Below the pieces are notes generated by a model, which saw nothing but the letters and a program-made list of their open reading frames with translations, was not told the origin of the DNA and did not search any database. Positions 38,900 through 52,103 of a stretch of 64,000 nucleotides of DNA are shown one piece after another. Every line of letters begins with the position of its first letter. Position 1 is the first letter of the stretch. Source of the stretch: Osmia lignaria lignaria. Taxonomy: Eukaryota; Arthropoda; Insecta; Hymenoptera; Megachilidae. The translations under genes and the position numbers were made by a program. The stretch covers positions 4,650,001 through 4,714,000 of the forward strand of contig NW_027478158.1 of the NCBI RefSeq assembly GCF_051020975.1, given 5' to 3'.

Positions 38900-41475
38900 T
38901 TGCAGATTTATCTCAAGGGAAGGGGCCTGACGGACATATTTCGAGATATTTCTTCTTCTTGTTGTTCTTCTTCTGCACAGCTAAGCTGGACGTGGCATTT
39001 GCGGCTCGCACTAGTGTAGAGTTATCTCAACGAAAGGGGCCACGGTGTTTCTGTATCTCTATTATGTTGGTGCGGCTTCGGAACTTTTAAATATCTCGAT
39101 ATATCTCGAAAACTACGCTTCTGAACAAAAAATATCATAGAACATAAAAAGTAGGAAACTCAATTGTCTACAAAAAAGGTCTCTTAACATTTTGCAATAG
39201 CTCGCTTCGTTTCCGAGATATTTGCAGATATATCTCAAGGGAAGGGGCCTGACGGACATATTTCGAGATATTTCTTCTTCTTGTTGTTCTTCTTCTGCGC
39301 AGCTAAGCTGGAAGTGGCATTTGCAGCTCGCAATAGTGCAGAGATATCTCAAAGAAAGGGGCCACGGTGTTTCTGTATCTCTATTATGTTGGTGCGGCTT
39401 CGGAACTTTTAAATATCTCGATATATCTCGAAAACTACGCTTCTGATCAAAAAATATCATAGAACATAAATTGTAGGAAACATAATTCTCTACAAAAAAC
39501 GTCTCTTAACATTTTGCCATAGCTCGCTTCGTTTCCGAGATGTTTGCAGATTCAGCTCAAAGGAACTGGCCTGACGGACATATTTCGAGATATTCCTTCT
39601 TCTTGTTGTTCTTCCTCTGCACAGCTAAGCTGCAAGTGGCATTTGCAGCTCGCAATAGTGCAGAGTTATCTCAAAGAAAGGGGCCACGGTGTTTCTGTAT
39701 CTCTATTATGTTGGTGCGGCTTCGGAACTTTTAAATATCTTGGTATATCTCGAGAACTACGCATCTGATCAAAAAATATCATAGAACATAAATTGTAGCA
39801 AACATAATTCTCTACAAAAAAGGTCTCTTAACATTTTGCCATAGCTCGCTTCGTTTCCGAGATATTTGCAGATATATCTCAAGGGAAGGGGCCTGACGGA
39901 CATATTTCGAGATATTTCTTCTTCTTGTTGTTCTTCTTCTGCGCAGCTAAGCTGGAAGTGGCATTTGCAGCTCGCAATAGTGCAGAGTTATCTCAAAGAA
40001 AGGGGCCACGGTGTGTCTGTATCTCTATTATGTTGGTGCGGCTTCGGAACTTTTAAATATCTTGGTATATCTCGAGAACTACGCATCTGATCAAAAAATA
40101 TCATAGAACATAAATTGTAGCAAACATAATTCTCTACAAAAAAGGTCTCTTAACATTTTGCCATAGCTCGCTTCGTTTCCGAGATATTTGCAGATATATC
40201 TCAAGGGAAGGGGCCTGACGGACATATTTCGAGATATTTCTTCTTCTTGTTGTTCTTCTTCTGCGCAGCTAAGCTGGAAGTGGCATTTGCAGCTCGCAAT
40301 AGTGCAGAGTTATCTCAAAGAAAGGGGCCACGGTGTGTCTGTATCTCTATTATGTTGGTGCGGCTTCGGAACTTTTAAATATCTTGATATATCTCGAGAA
40401 CTACGCATCTGATCAAAAAATATCATAGAACATAAAAAGTAGGAAACTTAATTCTCTACAAATAAGGTCTCTTAACATTTTGCCATAGCTCGCTTCGTTT
40501 CCGAGATATTTGCAGATTTATCTCAAGGGAAGGGGCCTGACGGACATATTTCGAGATATTTCTTCTTCTTGTTGTTCTTCTTCTGCACAGCTAAGCTGGA
40601 AGTGGCATTTGCAGCTCGCAATAGTGCAGAGTTATCTCAAAGAAAGGGGCCACGGTGTTTCTGTATCTCTATTATGTTGGTGCGGCTTCGGAACTTTTAA
40701 ATATCTTGATATATCTCGAGAACTACGCATCTGATCAAAAAATATCATAGAACATAAAAAGTAGAAAACTTAATTCTCTACAAAAAAGGTCTCTCAACAT
40801 TTTGCCATAGCTCGCTTCGTTTCCGAGATATATGCAGATTTATCTCAAGGGAAGGGGCCTGACGGACATATTTCGAGATATTTCTTCTTCTTGTTGTTCT
40901 TCTTCTGCACAGCTAAACTGGAAGTGGCATTTCCAGCTCGCAATAGTGCAGAGTTATCTCAAAGAAAGGGGCCACGGTGTTTCTGTATCTCTATTATGTT
41001 GGTGCGGCTTCGGAACTTTTAAATATCTTGATATATCTCGAGAACTACGCATCTGATCAAAAAATATCATAGAACATAAAAAGTAGGAAACTTAATTCTC
41101 TACAAAAAAGGTCTCTTAACATTTTGCCATAGCTCGCTTCGTTTCCAAGATACTTGCAGATTTATCTCAAGGGAAGGGGCCTGACGGACATATTTCGAGA
41201 TATTTCTTCTTCTTGTTGTTCTTCTTCTGCACAGCTAAACTGGAAGTGGCATTTCCAGCTCGCAGTAGTGCAGAGTTATCTCAAAGAAAGGGGCCACGGT
41301 GTTTCTGTATCCCTATTATGTTGGTGCGGCTTCGGAACTTTTAAATATCTCGATATATCTCGAAAACTACGCTTCTGATCAAAAAATATCATAGAACATA
41401 AATTGTAGGAAACATAATTCTCTACAAAACAGGTCTCTTAACATTTTGCCATAGCTCGCTTCGTTTCCGAGATAT
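38900..41475 (+). repeat. Eight monomers, transition into A-rich part
   Basis: Order: B with CTGGACGTGGC and CTAGTGTAGAG, a GAGATATCTC unit with a B tail, T with GATGTTTGCAG and CTGCAAGTGG, two A units with GGTGTGTCTG and TGCGCAGC, A, and two N units. The adjacent pair at 39866 and 40188 is nearly identical and suggests a single-monomer duplication. Confidence 0.8.
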
Positions 41476-42441
41476 TTGCAGATTTATCTCGAGGGAAGGG
41501 GCCTGACGGACATATTTCGAGATATTTCTTCTTCTTGTTGTTCTTCTTCTGCACAGCTAAGCTGGAAGCGGCATTTGCGGCTCGCAATAGTGCAGAGTTA
41601 TCTCAAAGAAAGGGGCCACGGTGTTTCTGTATCTCTATTATGTTGGTGCGGCTTCGGAACTTTTAAATATCTTGATATGTCTCGAGAACTACGCATCTGA
41701 TCAAAAAATATCATAGAACATAAAAAGTAGGAATCCTAATTTTCTACAAAAAAGGTCTCTTAACATTTTGCCGTAGCTCGCTTCGTTTCCGAGATATTTG
41801 CAGATTTATCTCAAGGGAAGGGGCCTGACGGACATATTTCCAGATATTTCTTCTTCTTGTTGTTCTTCTTCTGCACAGCTAAGCTGGAAGTGGCATTTGC
41901 AGCTCGCAATAGTGCAGAGTTATCTCAAAGAAAGGGGCCACGGTGTGTCTGTATCTCTATTATGTTGGTGCGGCTTCGGAACTTTTAAATATCTTGATAT
42001 ATCTCGAGAACTACGCATCTGATCAAAAAATATCATAGAACATAAAAAGTAGGAAACTTAATTCTCTACAAATAAGGTCTCTTAACATTTTGCCATAGCT
42101 CGCTTCGTTTCCGAGATATTTGCAGATTTATCTCAAGGGAAGGGGCCTGACGGACATATTTCGAGATATTTCTTCTTCTTGTTGTTCTTCTTCTGCACAG
42201 CTAAGCTGGAAGTGGCATTTGCAGCTCGCAATAGTGCAGAGTTATCTCAAAGAAAGGGGCCACGGTGTTTCTGTATCTCTATTATGTTGGTGCGGCTTCG
42301 GAACTTTTAAATATCTTGATATATCTCGAGAACTACGCATCTGATCAAAAAATATCATAGAACATAAAAAGTAGGAAACTTAATTCTCTACAAAAAAGGT
42401 CTCTTAACATTTTGCCATAGCTCGCTTCGTTTCCAAGATAC
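41476..42441 (+). repeat. Three-monomer block, copy 1 of a 6-monomer shift
   Basis: Units: TATCTCGAGGG with GGAAGCGGC, CTTGATATGTCTCG and tail GGAATCCTAATTTTC; an A unit preceded by GCCGTAGCTCG with TTTCCAGATATTTC, GGTGTGTCTG and an ACAAATAAGG tail; then a plain A unit. The order returns at 43408-44373, 1,932 bp away. Confidence 0.88.
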
Positions 42442-43407
42442 TTGCAGATTTATCTCAAGGGAAGGGGCCTGACGGACATATTTCGAGATATTTCTTCTTC
42501 TTGTTGTTCTTCTTCTGCACAGCTAAGCTGGAAGTGGCATTTGCAGCTCGCAATAGTGCAGAGTTATCTCAAAGAAAGGGGCCACGGTGTTTCTGTATCT
42601 CTATTATGTTGGTGCGGCTTCGGAACTTTTAAATATCTTGATATATCTCGAGAACTACGCATCTGATCAAAAAATATCATAGAACATAAAAAGTAGGAAT
42701 CCTAATTTTCTACAAAAAAGGTCTCTTAACATTTTGCCGTAGCTCGCTTCGTTTCCGAGATATTTGCAGATTTATCTCAAGGGAAGGGGCCTGACGGACA
42801 TATTTCCAGATATTTCTTCTTCTTGTTGTTCTTCTTCTGCACAGCTAAGCTGGAAGTGGCATTTGCAGCTCGCAATAGTGCAGAGTTATCTCAAAGAAAG
42901 GGGCCACGGTGTGTCTGTATCTCTATTATGTTGGTGCGGCTTCGGAACTTTTAAATATCTTGATATATCTCGAGAACTACGCATCTGATCGAAAAATATC
43001 ATAGAACATAAAAAGTAGGAAACGTAATTCTCTACAAAAGAGGTCTCTTAACATTTTGCCATACCTCGCTTCGTTTCCGAGATATTTGCAGATTTATCTC
43101 AAGGGAAGGGGCCTGACGGACATATTTCGAGATATTTCTTCTTTTTGTTGTTCTTCTTCTGCACAGCTAAGCTGGAAGTGGCATTTGCAGCTCGCAATAG
43201 TGCAGAGTTATCTCAAAGAAAGGGGCCACGGTGTTTCTGTATCTCTATTATGTTGGTGCGGCTTCGGAACTTTTAAATATCTTGATATATCTCAAGAACT
43301 ACGCATCCGATCAAAAAATATCATAGAACATAAAAAGTAGTAAACTTAATTCTCTACAAAAAAGGTCTCTTAACATTTTGCCATAGCTCGCTTCGTTTCC
43401 GGGATAT
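42442..43407 (+). repeat. Three monomers between the 6-monomer copies
   Basis: The first unit, preceded by TTTCCAAGATAC, ends with the GGAATCCTAATTTTC tail of the 41476 type, and the next is a copy of the TTTCCAGATATTTC unit. The third has TTCTTTTTGTTG and CTCAAGAACTACG with CATCCGATC. The mixed first unit suggests a crossover inside it. Confidence 0.8.
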
Positions 43408-44373
43408 TTGCAGATTTATCTCGAGGGAAGGGGCCTGACGGACATATTTCGAGATATTTCTTCTTCTTGTTGTTCTTCTTCTGCACAGCTAAGCTGGAAG
43501 CGGCATTTGCGGCTCGCAATAGTGCAGAGTTATCTCAAAGAAAGGGGCCACGGTGTTTCTGTATCTCTATTATGTTGGTGCGGCTTCGGAACTTTTAAAT
43601 ATCTTGATATGTCTCGAGAACTACGCATCTGATCAAAAAATATCATAGAACATAAAAAGTAGGAATCCTAATTTTCTACAAAAAAGGTCTCTGAACATTT
43701 TGCCGTAGCTCGCTTCGTTTCCGAGATATTTGCAGATTTATCTCAAGGGAAGGGGCCTGACGGACATATTTCCAGATATTTCTTCTTCTTGTTGTTCTTC
43801 TTCTGCACAGCTAAGCTGGAAGTGGCATTTGCAGCTCGCAATAGTGCAGAGTTATCTCAAAGAAAGGGGCCACGGTGTGTCTGTATCTCTATTATGTTGG
43901 TGCGGCTTCGGAACTTTTAAATATCTTGATATATCTCGAGAACTACGCATCTGATCAAAAAATATCATAGAACATAAAAAGTAGGAAACTTAATTCTCTA
44001 CAAATAAGGTCTCTTAACATTTTGCCATAGCTCGCTTCGTTTCCGAGATATTTGCAGATTTATCTCAAGGGAAGGGGCCTGACGGACATATTTCGAGATA
44101 TTTCTTCTTCTTGTTGTTCTTCTTCTGCACAGCTAAGCTGGAAGTGGCATTTGCAGCTCGCAATAGTGCAGAGTTATCTCAAAGAAAGGGGCCACGGTGT
44201 TTCTGTATCTCTATTATGTTGGTGCGGCTTCGGAACTTTTAAATATCTTGATATATCTCGAGAACTACGCATCTGATCAAAAAATATCATAGAACATAAA
44301 AAGTAGGAAACTTAATTCTCTACAAAAAAGGTCTCTTAACATTTTGCCATAGCTCGCTTCGTTTCCAAGATAC
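43408..44373 (+). repeat. Three-monomer block, copy 2
   Basis: The marks of 41476-42441 recur in the same slots: GGAAGCGGC, CTTGATATGTCTCG, GGAATCCTAATTTTC, GCCGTAGCTCG, TTTCCAGATATTTC, GGTGTGTCTG, ACAAATAAGG. A private CTCTGAACATTTTG occurs at about 43690. Confidence 0.88.
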
Positions 44374-46627
44374 TTGCAGATTTATCTCAAGGGAAGGGGC
44401 CTGACGGACATATTTCGAGATATTTCTTCTTCTTGTTGTTCTTCTTCTGCACAGCTAAACTGGAAGTGGCATTTCCAGCTCGCAGTAGTGCCGAGTTATC
44501 TCAAAGAAAGGGGTCACGGTGTTTCTGTATCTCTATTATGTTGGTGCGGCTTCGGAACTTTTAAATATCTTGATATATCTCGAGAACTACGCATCTGATC
44601 AAAAAATATCATAGAACATAAAAAGTAGAAAACTTAATTCTCTACAAAAAAGGTCTCTCAACATTTTGCCATAGCTCGCTTCGTTTCCGAGATATATGCA
44701 GATTTATCTCAAGGGAAGGGGCCTGACGGACATATTTCGAGATATTTCTTCTTCTTGTTGTTCTTCTTCTGCACAGCTAAGCTGGAAGTGGCATTTGCAG
44801 CTCGCAATAGTGCAGAGTTATCTCAAAGAAAGGGGCCACGGTGTTTCTGTATCTCTATTATGTTGGTGCGGCTTCCGAACTTTTAAATATCTTGATATAT
44901 CTCGAGAACTACGCATCTGATCAAATAATATCATAGAACATAAAAAGTAGGAAACTTAATTCTCCACAAATAAGGTCTCTTAACATTTTGCCATAGCTCG
45001 CTTCGTTTCCGAGATATTTGCAGATTTATCTCAAGAGAAGGGGCCTGACGGACATATTTCGAGATATTTCTTCTTCTTGTTGGTCTTCTTCTGCACAGCT
45101 AAGCTGGAAGTGGCATTTGCAGCTCGCAATAGTGCAGAGTTATCTCGAAGAAAGGGGCCACGGTGTTTCTGTATCTCTATTATGTTGGTGCTGCTTCGGA
45201 ACTTTTAAATATCTCGATATATCTCGAAAACTACGCTTCTGATCAAAAAATATCATAGAACATAAATTGTAGGAAACATAATTCTCTACAAAAAACGTCT
45301 CTTAACATTTTGCCATAGCTCGCTTCGTTTCCGAGATATTTGCAGATTTATCTCAAGGGAAGGGGCCTAACGGACATATTTCGAGATATTTCTTCTTCTT
45401 GTTCTTCTTCTTCTGCACAGCTAAACTGGAAGTGGCATTTCCAGCTCGCAATAGTGCAGAGTTATCTCAAAGAAAGGGGCCACGGTGTTTCTGTATCTCT
45501 ATTATGTTGGTACGGCTTCGGAACTTTTAAATATCTTGATATATCTCGAGAGCTACGCATCCGATCAAAAAATATCATAGAACATAAAAAGTAGGAAACT
45601 TAATTCTCTACAAAAAAGGTCTCTTAACATTTTGCCATAGCTCGCTTTGTTTCCGAGATATTTGCAGATTTATCTCGAGGGAAGGGGCCTGACGGACATA
45701 TTTCGAGATATTTCTTCTTCTTGTTGTTCTTCTTCTGCACAGCTAAGCTGGAAGTGGCATTTGCGGCTCGCACTAGTGCAGAGTTATCTCAAAGAAAGGG
45801 GCCACGGTGTTTCTGTATCTCTATTATGTTGGTGCGGCTTCGGAACTTTTAAATATCTCGATATATCTCGAAAACTACGCTTCTGATCAAAAAATATCAT
45901 AGAACATAAAAAGCAGGAAACTTAATTCTCTACAAAAAAGGTCTCTTAACATTTTGTCATAGCTCGCTTCGTTTCCGAGATATTTGCAGATTTATCTCAA
46001 GGGAAGGGGCCTAACGGACATATTTCGAGATATTTCTTCTTCTTGTTGTTCCTCTTCTGCACAGCTAAGCTCGAAGCGGCATTTGCAGCTCGCAATAGTG
46101 CAGAGTTATCTCAAAGAAAGAGGCCACGGTGTTTCTGTACCTCTATTATGTTGGTGCAGCTTCGGAACTTTTAAATATCTTGATATATCTCGAGAACTAC
46201 GCATCTGATCAAAAAATATCATAGAACGTAAATTGTGGGAAACTTAATTCTCTACAAAAAAGGTCTCTTAACATTTTGCCATAGCTCGCTTCGTTTCCAA
46301 GATACTTGCAGATTTATCTCAAGGGAAGGGGCCTGACGGACATATTTCGAGATATTTCTTCTTCTTGTTGTTCTTCTTCTGCACAGCTAAGCTGGAAGTG
46401 GCATTTCCAGCTCGCAGTAGTGCCGAGTTATCTCAAAGAAAGGGGCCACGGTGTTTCTGTATCTCTATTATGTTGGTGCGGCTTCGGAACTTTTAAATAT
46501 CTTGATATATCTCGAGAACTACGCATCTGATCAAAAAATATCATAGAACGTAAATTGTGGGAAACTTAATTCTCTACAAAAAAGGTCTCTTAACATTTTG
46601 CCATAGCTCGCTTCGTTTCCGAGATAT
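44374..46627 (+). repeat. Seven mixed monomers: N, A, B, N, B, S, A
   Basis: Marks include GTGCCGAG in the 44374 and 46306 units, TTGTTGGTCTTC at 45078, TTGTTCTTCTTC at 45399, and the last S unit of the window at 45984-46305. The tails of the last two units share ATAGAACGTAAATTGTGGG. Confidence 0.8.
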
Positions 46628-49203
46628 TTGCAGATTTATCTCGAGGGAAGGGGCCTGACGGACATGTTTCGAGATATTTCTTCTTCTTGTTGTTCTTCTT
46701 CTGCACAGCTAAGCTGGACGTGGCATTTACAGCTCGCAATAGTGCAGAGTTATCTCGAAGAAAGGGGCCACGGTGTTTCTGTATCTCTATTATGTTGGTG
46801 CGGCTTCGGAACTTTAAAATATCTTTATATATCTCGAGAACTACGCATCTGATTAAAAAATATCATAGAACGTAAAAAGTAGGAAACTTAATTCTCTACA
46901 AATAAAGTCGCTTAACATTTTGCTATAGCTCGCTTCGTTTCCGAGATATTTGCAGATTTATCTCAAGGGAAGGGGCCTGACGGACATATTTCGAGATATT
47001 TCTTCTTCTTGTTGTTCTTCTTCTGCACAGCTAAGCTGGAAGTGGCATTTGCAGCTCGCAATAGTGCAGAGTTATCTCGAAGAAAGGGGCCGCGGTGTTT
47101 CTGTATCTCTATTATGTTGGTGCGGCTTCGGATCTTTTAAATATCTCGATATATCTCGAAAACTACGCTTCTGATCAAAAAATATCATAGAACGTAAATT
47201 GTGGGAAACATAATTCTCTACAAAAAAGGTCTCTTAACATTTTGCCATATCTCGCTTCGTTTCCGAGATATTTGCAGATTTATCTCAAGGGAAGGGGTCT
47301 GACGGACATATTTCGAGATATTTCTTCTTCTTGTTGTTCTTCTTCTGCACAGCTAAGCTGGAAGTGGCATTTGCAGCTCGCAATAGTGCAGAGTTATCTC
47401 AAAGAAAGGGGCCACGGTCTTTCTGTATCTCTATTATGTTGGTGCGGCTTCGGAACTTTTAAATATCTTGATATATCTCGAGAGCTACGCATCCGATCAA
47501 AAAATATCATAGAACATGAAAAGTAGGAAACTTAATTCTCTACAAATAAGATCTCTTAACATTTTGCCATAGCTCGCTTCGTTTCCGAGATATTTGCAGA
47601 TTTATCTCAAGGGAAGGGGCCTGACGGACATTTTTCGAGATATTTCTTCTTCTTGTTGTTCTTCTTCTGCACAGCTAAGCTGGAAGTGGCATTTGCAGCT
47701 CGCAATAGTGCAGAGTTATCTCGAAGAAAGGGGCCACGGTGTTTCTGTATCTCTATTATGTTGGTGCGGCTTCGGAACTTTAAAATATCTTTATATATCT
47801 CGAGAACTACGCATCTGATTAAAAAATATCATAGAACGTAAAAAGTAGGAAACTTAATTCTCTACAAATAAAGTCGCTTAACATTTTGCCATAGCTCGCT
47901 TCGTTTCCGAGATATTTGCAGATTTATCTCAAGGGAAGGGGCCTGACGGACATATTTCGAGATATTTCTTCTTCTTGTTGTTCTTCTTCTGCACAGCTAA
48001 GCTGGAAGTGGCATTTGCAGCTCGCAATAGTGCAGAGTTATCTCAAAGAAAGGGGCCACGGTGTTTCTGTATCTCTATTATGTTGGTGCGGCTTCGGAAC
48101 TTTTAAATATCTTGATATATCTCGAGAACTACGCATCTGATCAAAAAATATCATAGAACATAAAAAGTAGGAAACTTAATTCTCTACAAAAAAGGTCTCT
48201 TAACATTTTGCCATAGCTCGCTTCGTTTCCAAGATACTTGCAGATTTATCTCAAGGGAAGGGGCCTGACGGACATATTTCGAGATATTTCTTCTTCTTGT
48301 TGTTCTTCTTCTGCACAGCTAAACTGGAAGTGGCATTTCCAGCTCGCAGTAGTGCCGAGTTATCTCAAAGAAAGGGGCCACGGTGTTTCTGTATCTCTAT
48401 TATGTTGGTGCGGCTTCGGAACTTTTAAATATCTTGATATATCTCGAGAACTACGCATCTGATCAAAAAATATCATAGAACATAAAAAGTAGAAAACTTA
48501 ATTCTCTACAAAAAAGGTCTCTCAACATTTTGCCATAGCTCGCTTCGATTCCGAGATATATGCAGATTTATCTCAAGGGAAGGGGCCTGACGGACATATT
48601 TCGAGATATTTCTTCTTCTTGTTGTTCTTCTTCTGCACAGCTAAACTGGAAGTGGCATTTCCAGCTCGCAATAGTGCAGAGTTACCTGAAAGAAAGGGGC
48701 CACGGTGTTTCTGTATCTCTATTATGTTGGTGCGGCTTCGGAACTTTTAAATATCTTGATATATCTCTAGAACTACGCATCTGATCAAATAATATCATAG
48801 AACATAAAAAGTAGGAAACTTAATTCTCCACAAAAAAGGTCTCTTAACATTTTGCCATAGCTCGCTTCGCTTCCGAGATATATGCAGATTTATCTCAAGG
48901 GAAGGGGCCTGACGGACATATTTCGAGATATTTCTTCTTCTTGTTGTTCTTCTTCTGCACAGCTAAGCTGGAAGTGGCATTTGCAGCTCGCAATAGTGCA
49001 GAGTTATCTCGAAGAAAGGGGCCGCGGTGTTTCTGTATCTCTATTATGTTGGTGCGGCTTCGGATCTTTTAAATATCTCGATATATCTCGAAAACTACGC
49101 TTCTGATCAAAAAATATCATAGAACGTAAATTGTGGGAAACATAATTCTCTACAAAAAAGGTCTCTTAACATTTTGCCATATCTCGCTTCGTTTCCGAGA
49201 TAT
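46628..49203 (+). repeat. Eight-monomer higher-order repeat, copy 1
   Basis: Eight units (2,576 bp) in order: GACATGTTTCGAG with CTGGACGTGG; GGGGCCGCGG with CGGATCTTTT; a unit with GCTACGCATCCG; GACATTTTTCGAG with CTTTAAAATATC; plain A; N with GTGCCGAG; N with ATCTCTAGAAC; and GGGGCCGCGG again. All of these recur in 49204-52103, directly adjacent. Confidence 0.92.
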
Positions 49204-52103
49204 TTGCAGATTTATCTCGAGGGAAGGGGCCTGACGGACATGTTTCGAGATATTTCTTCTTCTTGTTGTTCTTCTTCTGCACAGCTAAGCTGGACGTGGC
49301 ATTTACAGCTCGCAATACTGCAGAGTTATCTCGAAGAAAGGGGCCACGGTGTTTCTGTATCTCTATTATGTTGGTGCGGCTTCGGAACTTTAAAATATCT
49401 TTATATATCTCGAGAACTACGCATCTGATTAAAAAATATCATAGAACGTAAAAAGTAGGAAACTTAATTCTCTACAAATAAAGTCGCTTAACATTTTGCC
49501 ATAGCTCGCTTCGTTTCCGAGATATTTGCAGATTTATCTCAAGGGAAGGGGCCTGACGGACATATTTCGAGATATTTCTTCTTCTTGTTGTTCTTCTTCT
49601 GCACAGCTAAGCTGGAAGTGGCATTTGCAGCTCGCAATAGTGCAGAGTTATCTCGAAGAAAGGGGCCGCGGTGTTTCTGTATCTCTATTATGTTGGTGCG
49701 GCTTCGGATCTTTTAAATATCTCGATATATCTCGAAAACTACGCTTCTGATCAAAAAATATCATAGAACGTAAATTGTGGGAAACATAATTCTCTACAAA
49801 AAAGGTCTCTTAACATTTTGCCATATCTCGCTTCGTTTCCGAGATATTTGCAGATTTATCTCAAGGGAAGGGGTCTGACGGACATATTTCGAGATATTTC
49901 TTCTTCTTGTTGTTCTTCTTCTGCACAGCTAAGCTGGAAGTGGCATTTGCAGCTCGCAATAGTGCAGAGTTATCGCAAAGAAAGGGGCCACGGTGTTTCT
50001 GTATCTCTATTATGTTGGTGCGGCTTCGGAACTTTTAAATATCTTGATATATCTCGAGAGCTACGCATCCGATCAAAAAATATCATAGAACATAAAAAGT
50101 AGGAAACTTAATTCTCTACAAATAAGGTCTCTTAACATTTTGCCATAGCTCGCTTCGTTTCCGAGATATTTGCAGATTTATCTCAAGGGAAGGGGCCTGA
50201 CGGACATTTTTCGAGATATTTCTTCTTCTTGTTGTTCTTCTTCTGCACAGCTAAGCTGGAAGTGGCATTTGCAGCTCGCAATAGTGCAGAGTTATCTCGA
50301 AGAAAGGGGCCACGGTGTTTCTGTATCTCTATTATGTTGGTGCGGCTTCGGAACTTTAAAATATCTTTATATATCTCGAGAACTACGCATCTGATTAAAA
50401 AATATCATAGAACGTAAAAAGTAGGAAACTTAATTCTCTACAAATAAAGTCGCTTAACATTTTGCCATAGCTCGCTTCGTTTCCGAGATATTTGCAGATT
50501 TATCTCAAGGGAAGGGGCCTGACGGACATATTTCGAGATATTTCTTCTTCTTGTTGTTCTTCTTCTGCACAGCTAAGCTGGAAGTGGCATTTGCAGCTCG
50601 CAATAGTGCAGAGTTATCTCAAAGAAAGGGGCCACGGTGTTTCTGTATCTCTATTATGTTGGTGCGGCTTCGGAACTTTAAAATATCTTTATATATCTCG
50701 AGAACTACGCATCTGATTAAAAAATATCATAGAACGTAAAAAGTAGGAAACTTAATTCTCTACAAATAAAGTCGCTTAACATTTTGCCATAGCTCGCTTC
50801 GTTTCCGAGATATTTGCAGATTTATCTCAAGGGAAGGGGCCTGACGGACATATTTCGAGATATTTCTTCTTCTTGTTGTTCTTCTTCTGCACAGCTAAGC
50901 TGGAAGTGGCATTTGCAGCTCGCAATAGTGCAGAGTTATCTCAAAGAAAGGGGCCACGGTGTTTCTGTATCTCTATTATGTTGGTGCGGCTTCGGAACTT
51001 TTAAATATCTTGATATATCTCGAGAACTACGCATCTGATCAAAAAATATCATAGAACATAAAAAGTAGGAAACTTAATTCTCTACAAAAAAGGTCTCTTA
51101 ACATTTTGCCATAGCTCGCTTCGTTTCCAAGATACTTGCAGATTTATCTCAAGGGAAGGGGCCTGACGGACATATTTCGAGATATTTCTTCTTCTTGTTG
51201 TTCTTCTTCTGCACAGCTAAACTGGAAGTGGCATTTCCAGCTCGCAGTAGTGCCGAGTTATCTCAAAGAAAGGGGCCACGGTGTTTCTGTATCTCTATTA
51301 TGTTGGTGCGGCTTCGGAACTTTTAAATATCTTGATATATCTCGAGAACTACGCATCTGATCAAAAAATATCATAGAACATAAAAAGTAGAAAACTTAAT
51401 TCTCTACAAAAAAGGTCTCTCAACATTTTGCCATAGCTCGCTTCGTTTCCGAGATATATGCAGATTTATCTCAAGGGAAGGGGCCTGACGGACATATTTC
51501 GAGATATTTCTTCTTCTTGTTGTTCTTCTTCTGCACAGCTAAACTGGAAGTGGCATTTCCAGCTCGCAATAGTGCAGAGTTATCTGAAAGAAAGGGGCCA
51601 CGGTGTTTCTGTATCTCTATTATGTTGGTGCGGCTTCGGAACTTTTAAATATCTTGATATATCTCTAGAACTACGCATCTGATCAAATAATATCATAGAA
51701 CATAAAAAGTAGGAAACTTAATTCTCCACAAAAAAGGTCTCTTAACATTTTGCCATAGCTCGCTTCGCTTCCGAGATATATGCAGATTTATCTCAAGGGA
51801 AGGGGCCTGACGGACATATTTCGAGATATTTCTTCTTCTTGTTGTTCTTCTTCTGCACAGCTAAGCTGGAAGTGGCATTTGCAGCTCGCAATAGTGCAGA
51901 GTTATCTCAAAGAAAGGGGCCACGGTGTTTCTGTATCTCTATTATGTTGGTGCGGCTTCGGAACTTTTAAATATCTTGATATATAATTTGAGAACTACGC
52001 ATCTGATCAAATAATATCATAGAACATAAAAAGTAGGAAACTTAATTCTCCACAAATAAGGTCTCTTAACATTTTGCCATAGCTCGCTTCGTTTCCGAGA
52101 TAT
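49204..52103 (+). repeat. Eight-monomer higher-order repeat, copy 2 with one extra unit
   Basis: The order of 46628-49203 is repeated, but an additional CTTTAAAATATC unit sits at 50492-50813, between the fourth and fifth slots. Slot offsets therefore go from 2,576 bp before it to 2,898 bp after it. The last slot (51780) shares the CGCTTCGCTTCCGAG approach and ATGCAG start of the copy-1 unit at 48882, but then becomes an ordinary A unit with an insertion. Confidence 0.92.
51780..52103 (+). repeat. 324-bp monomer with local insertion
   Basis: The usual GATATATCTCGAGAAC reads GATATATAATTTGAGAAC here, near 51979-51996. The net gain is two bases and the TCTCGAGA palindrome is lost. It is the only unit longer than 322 bp in the window. 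Confidence 0.93.
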
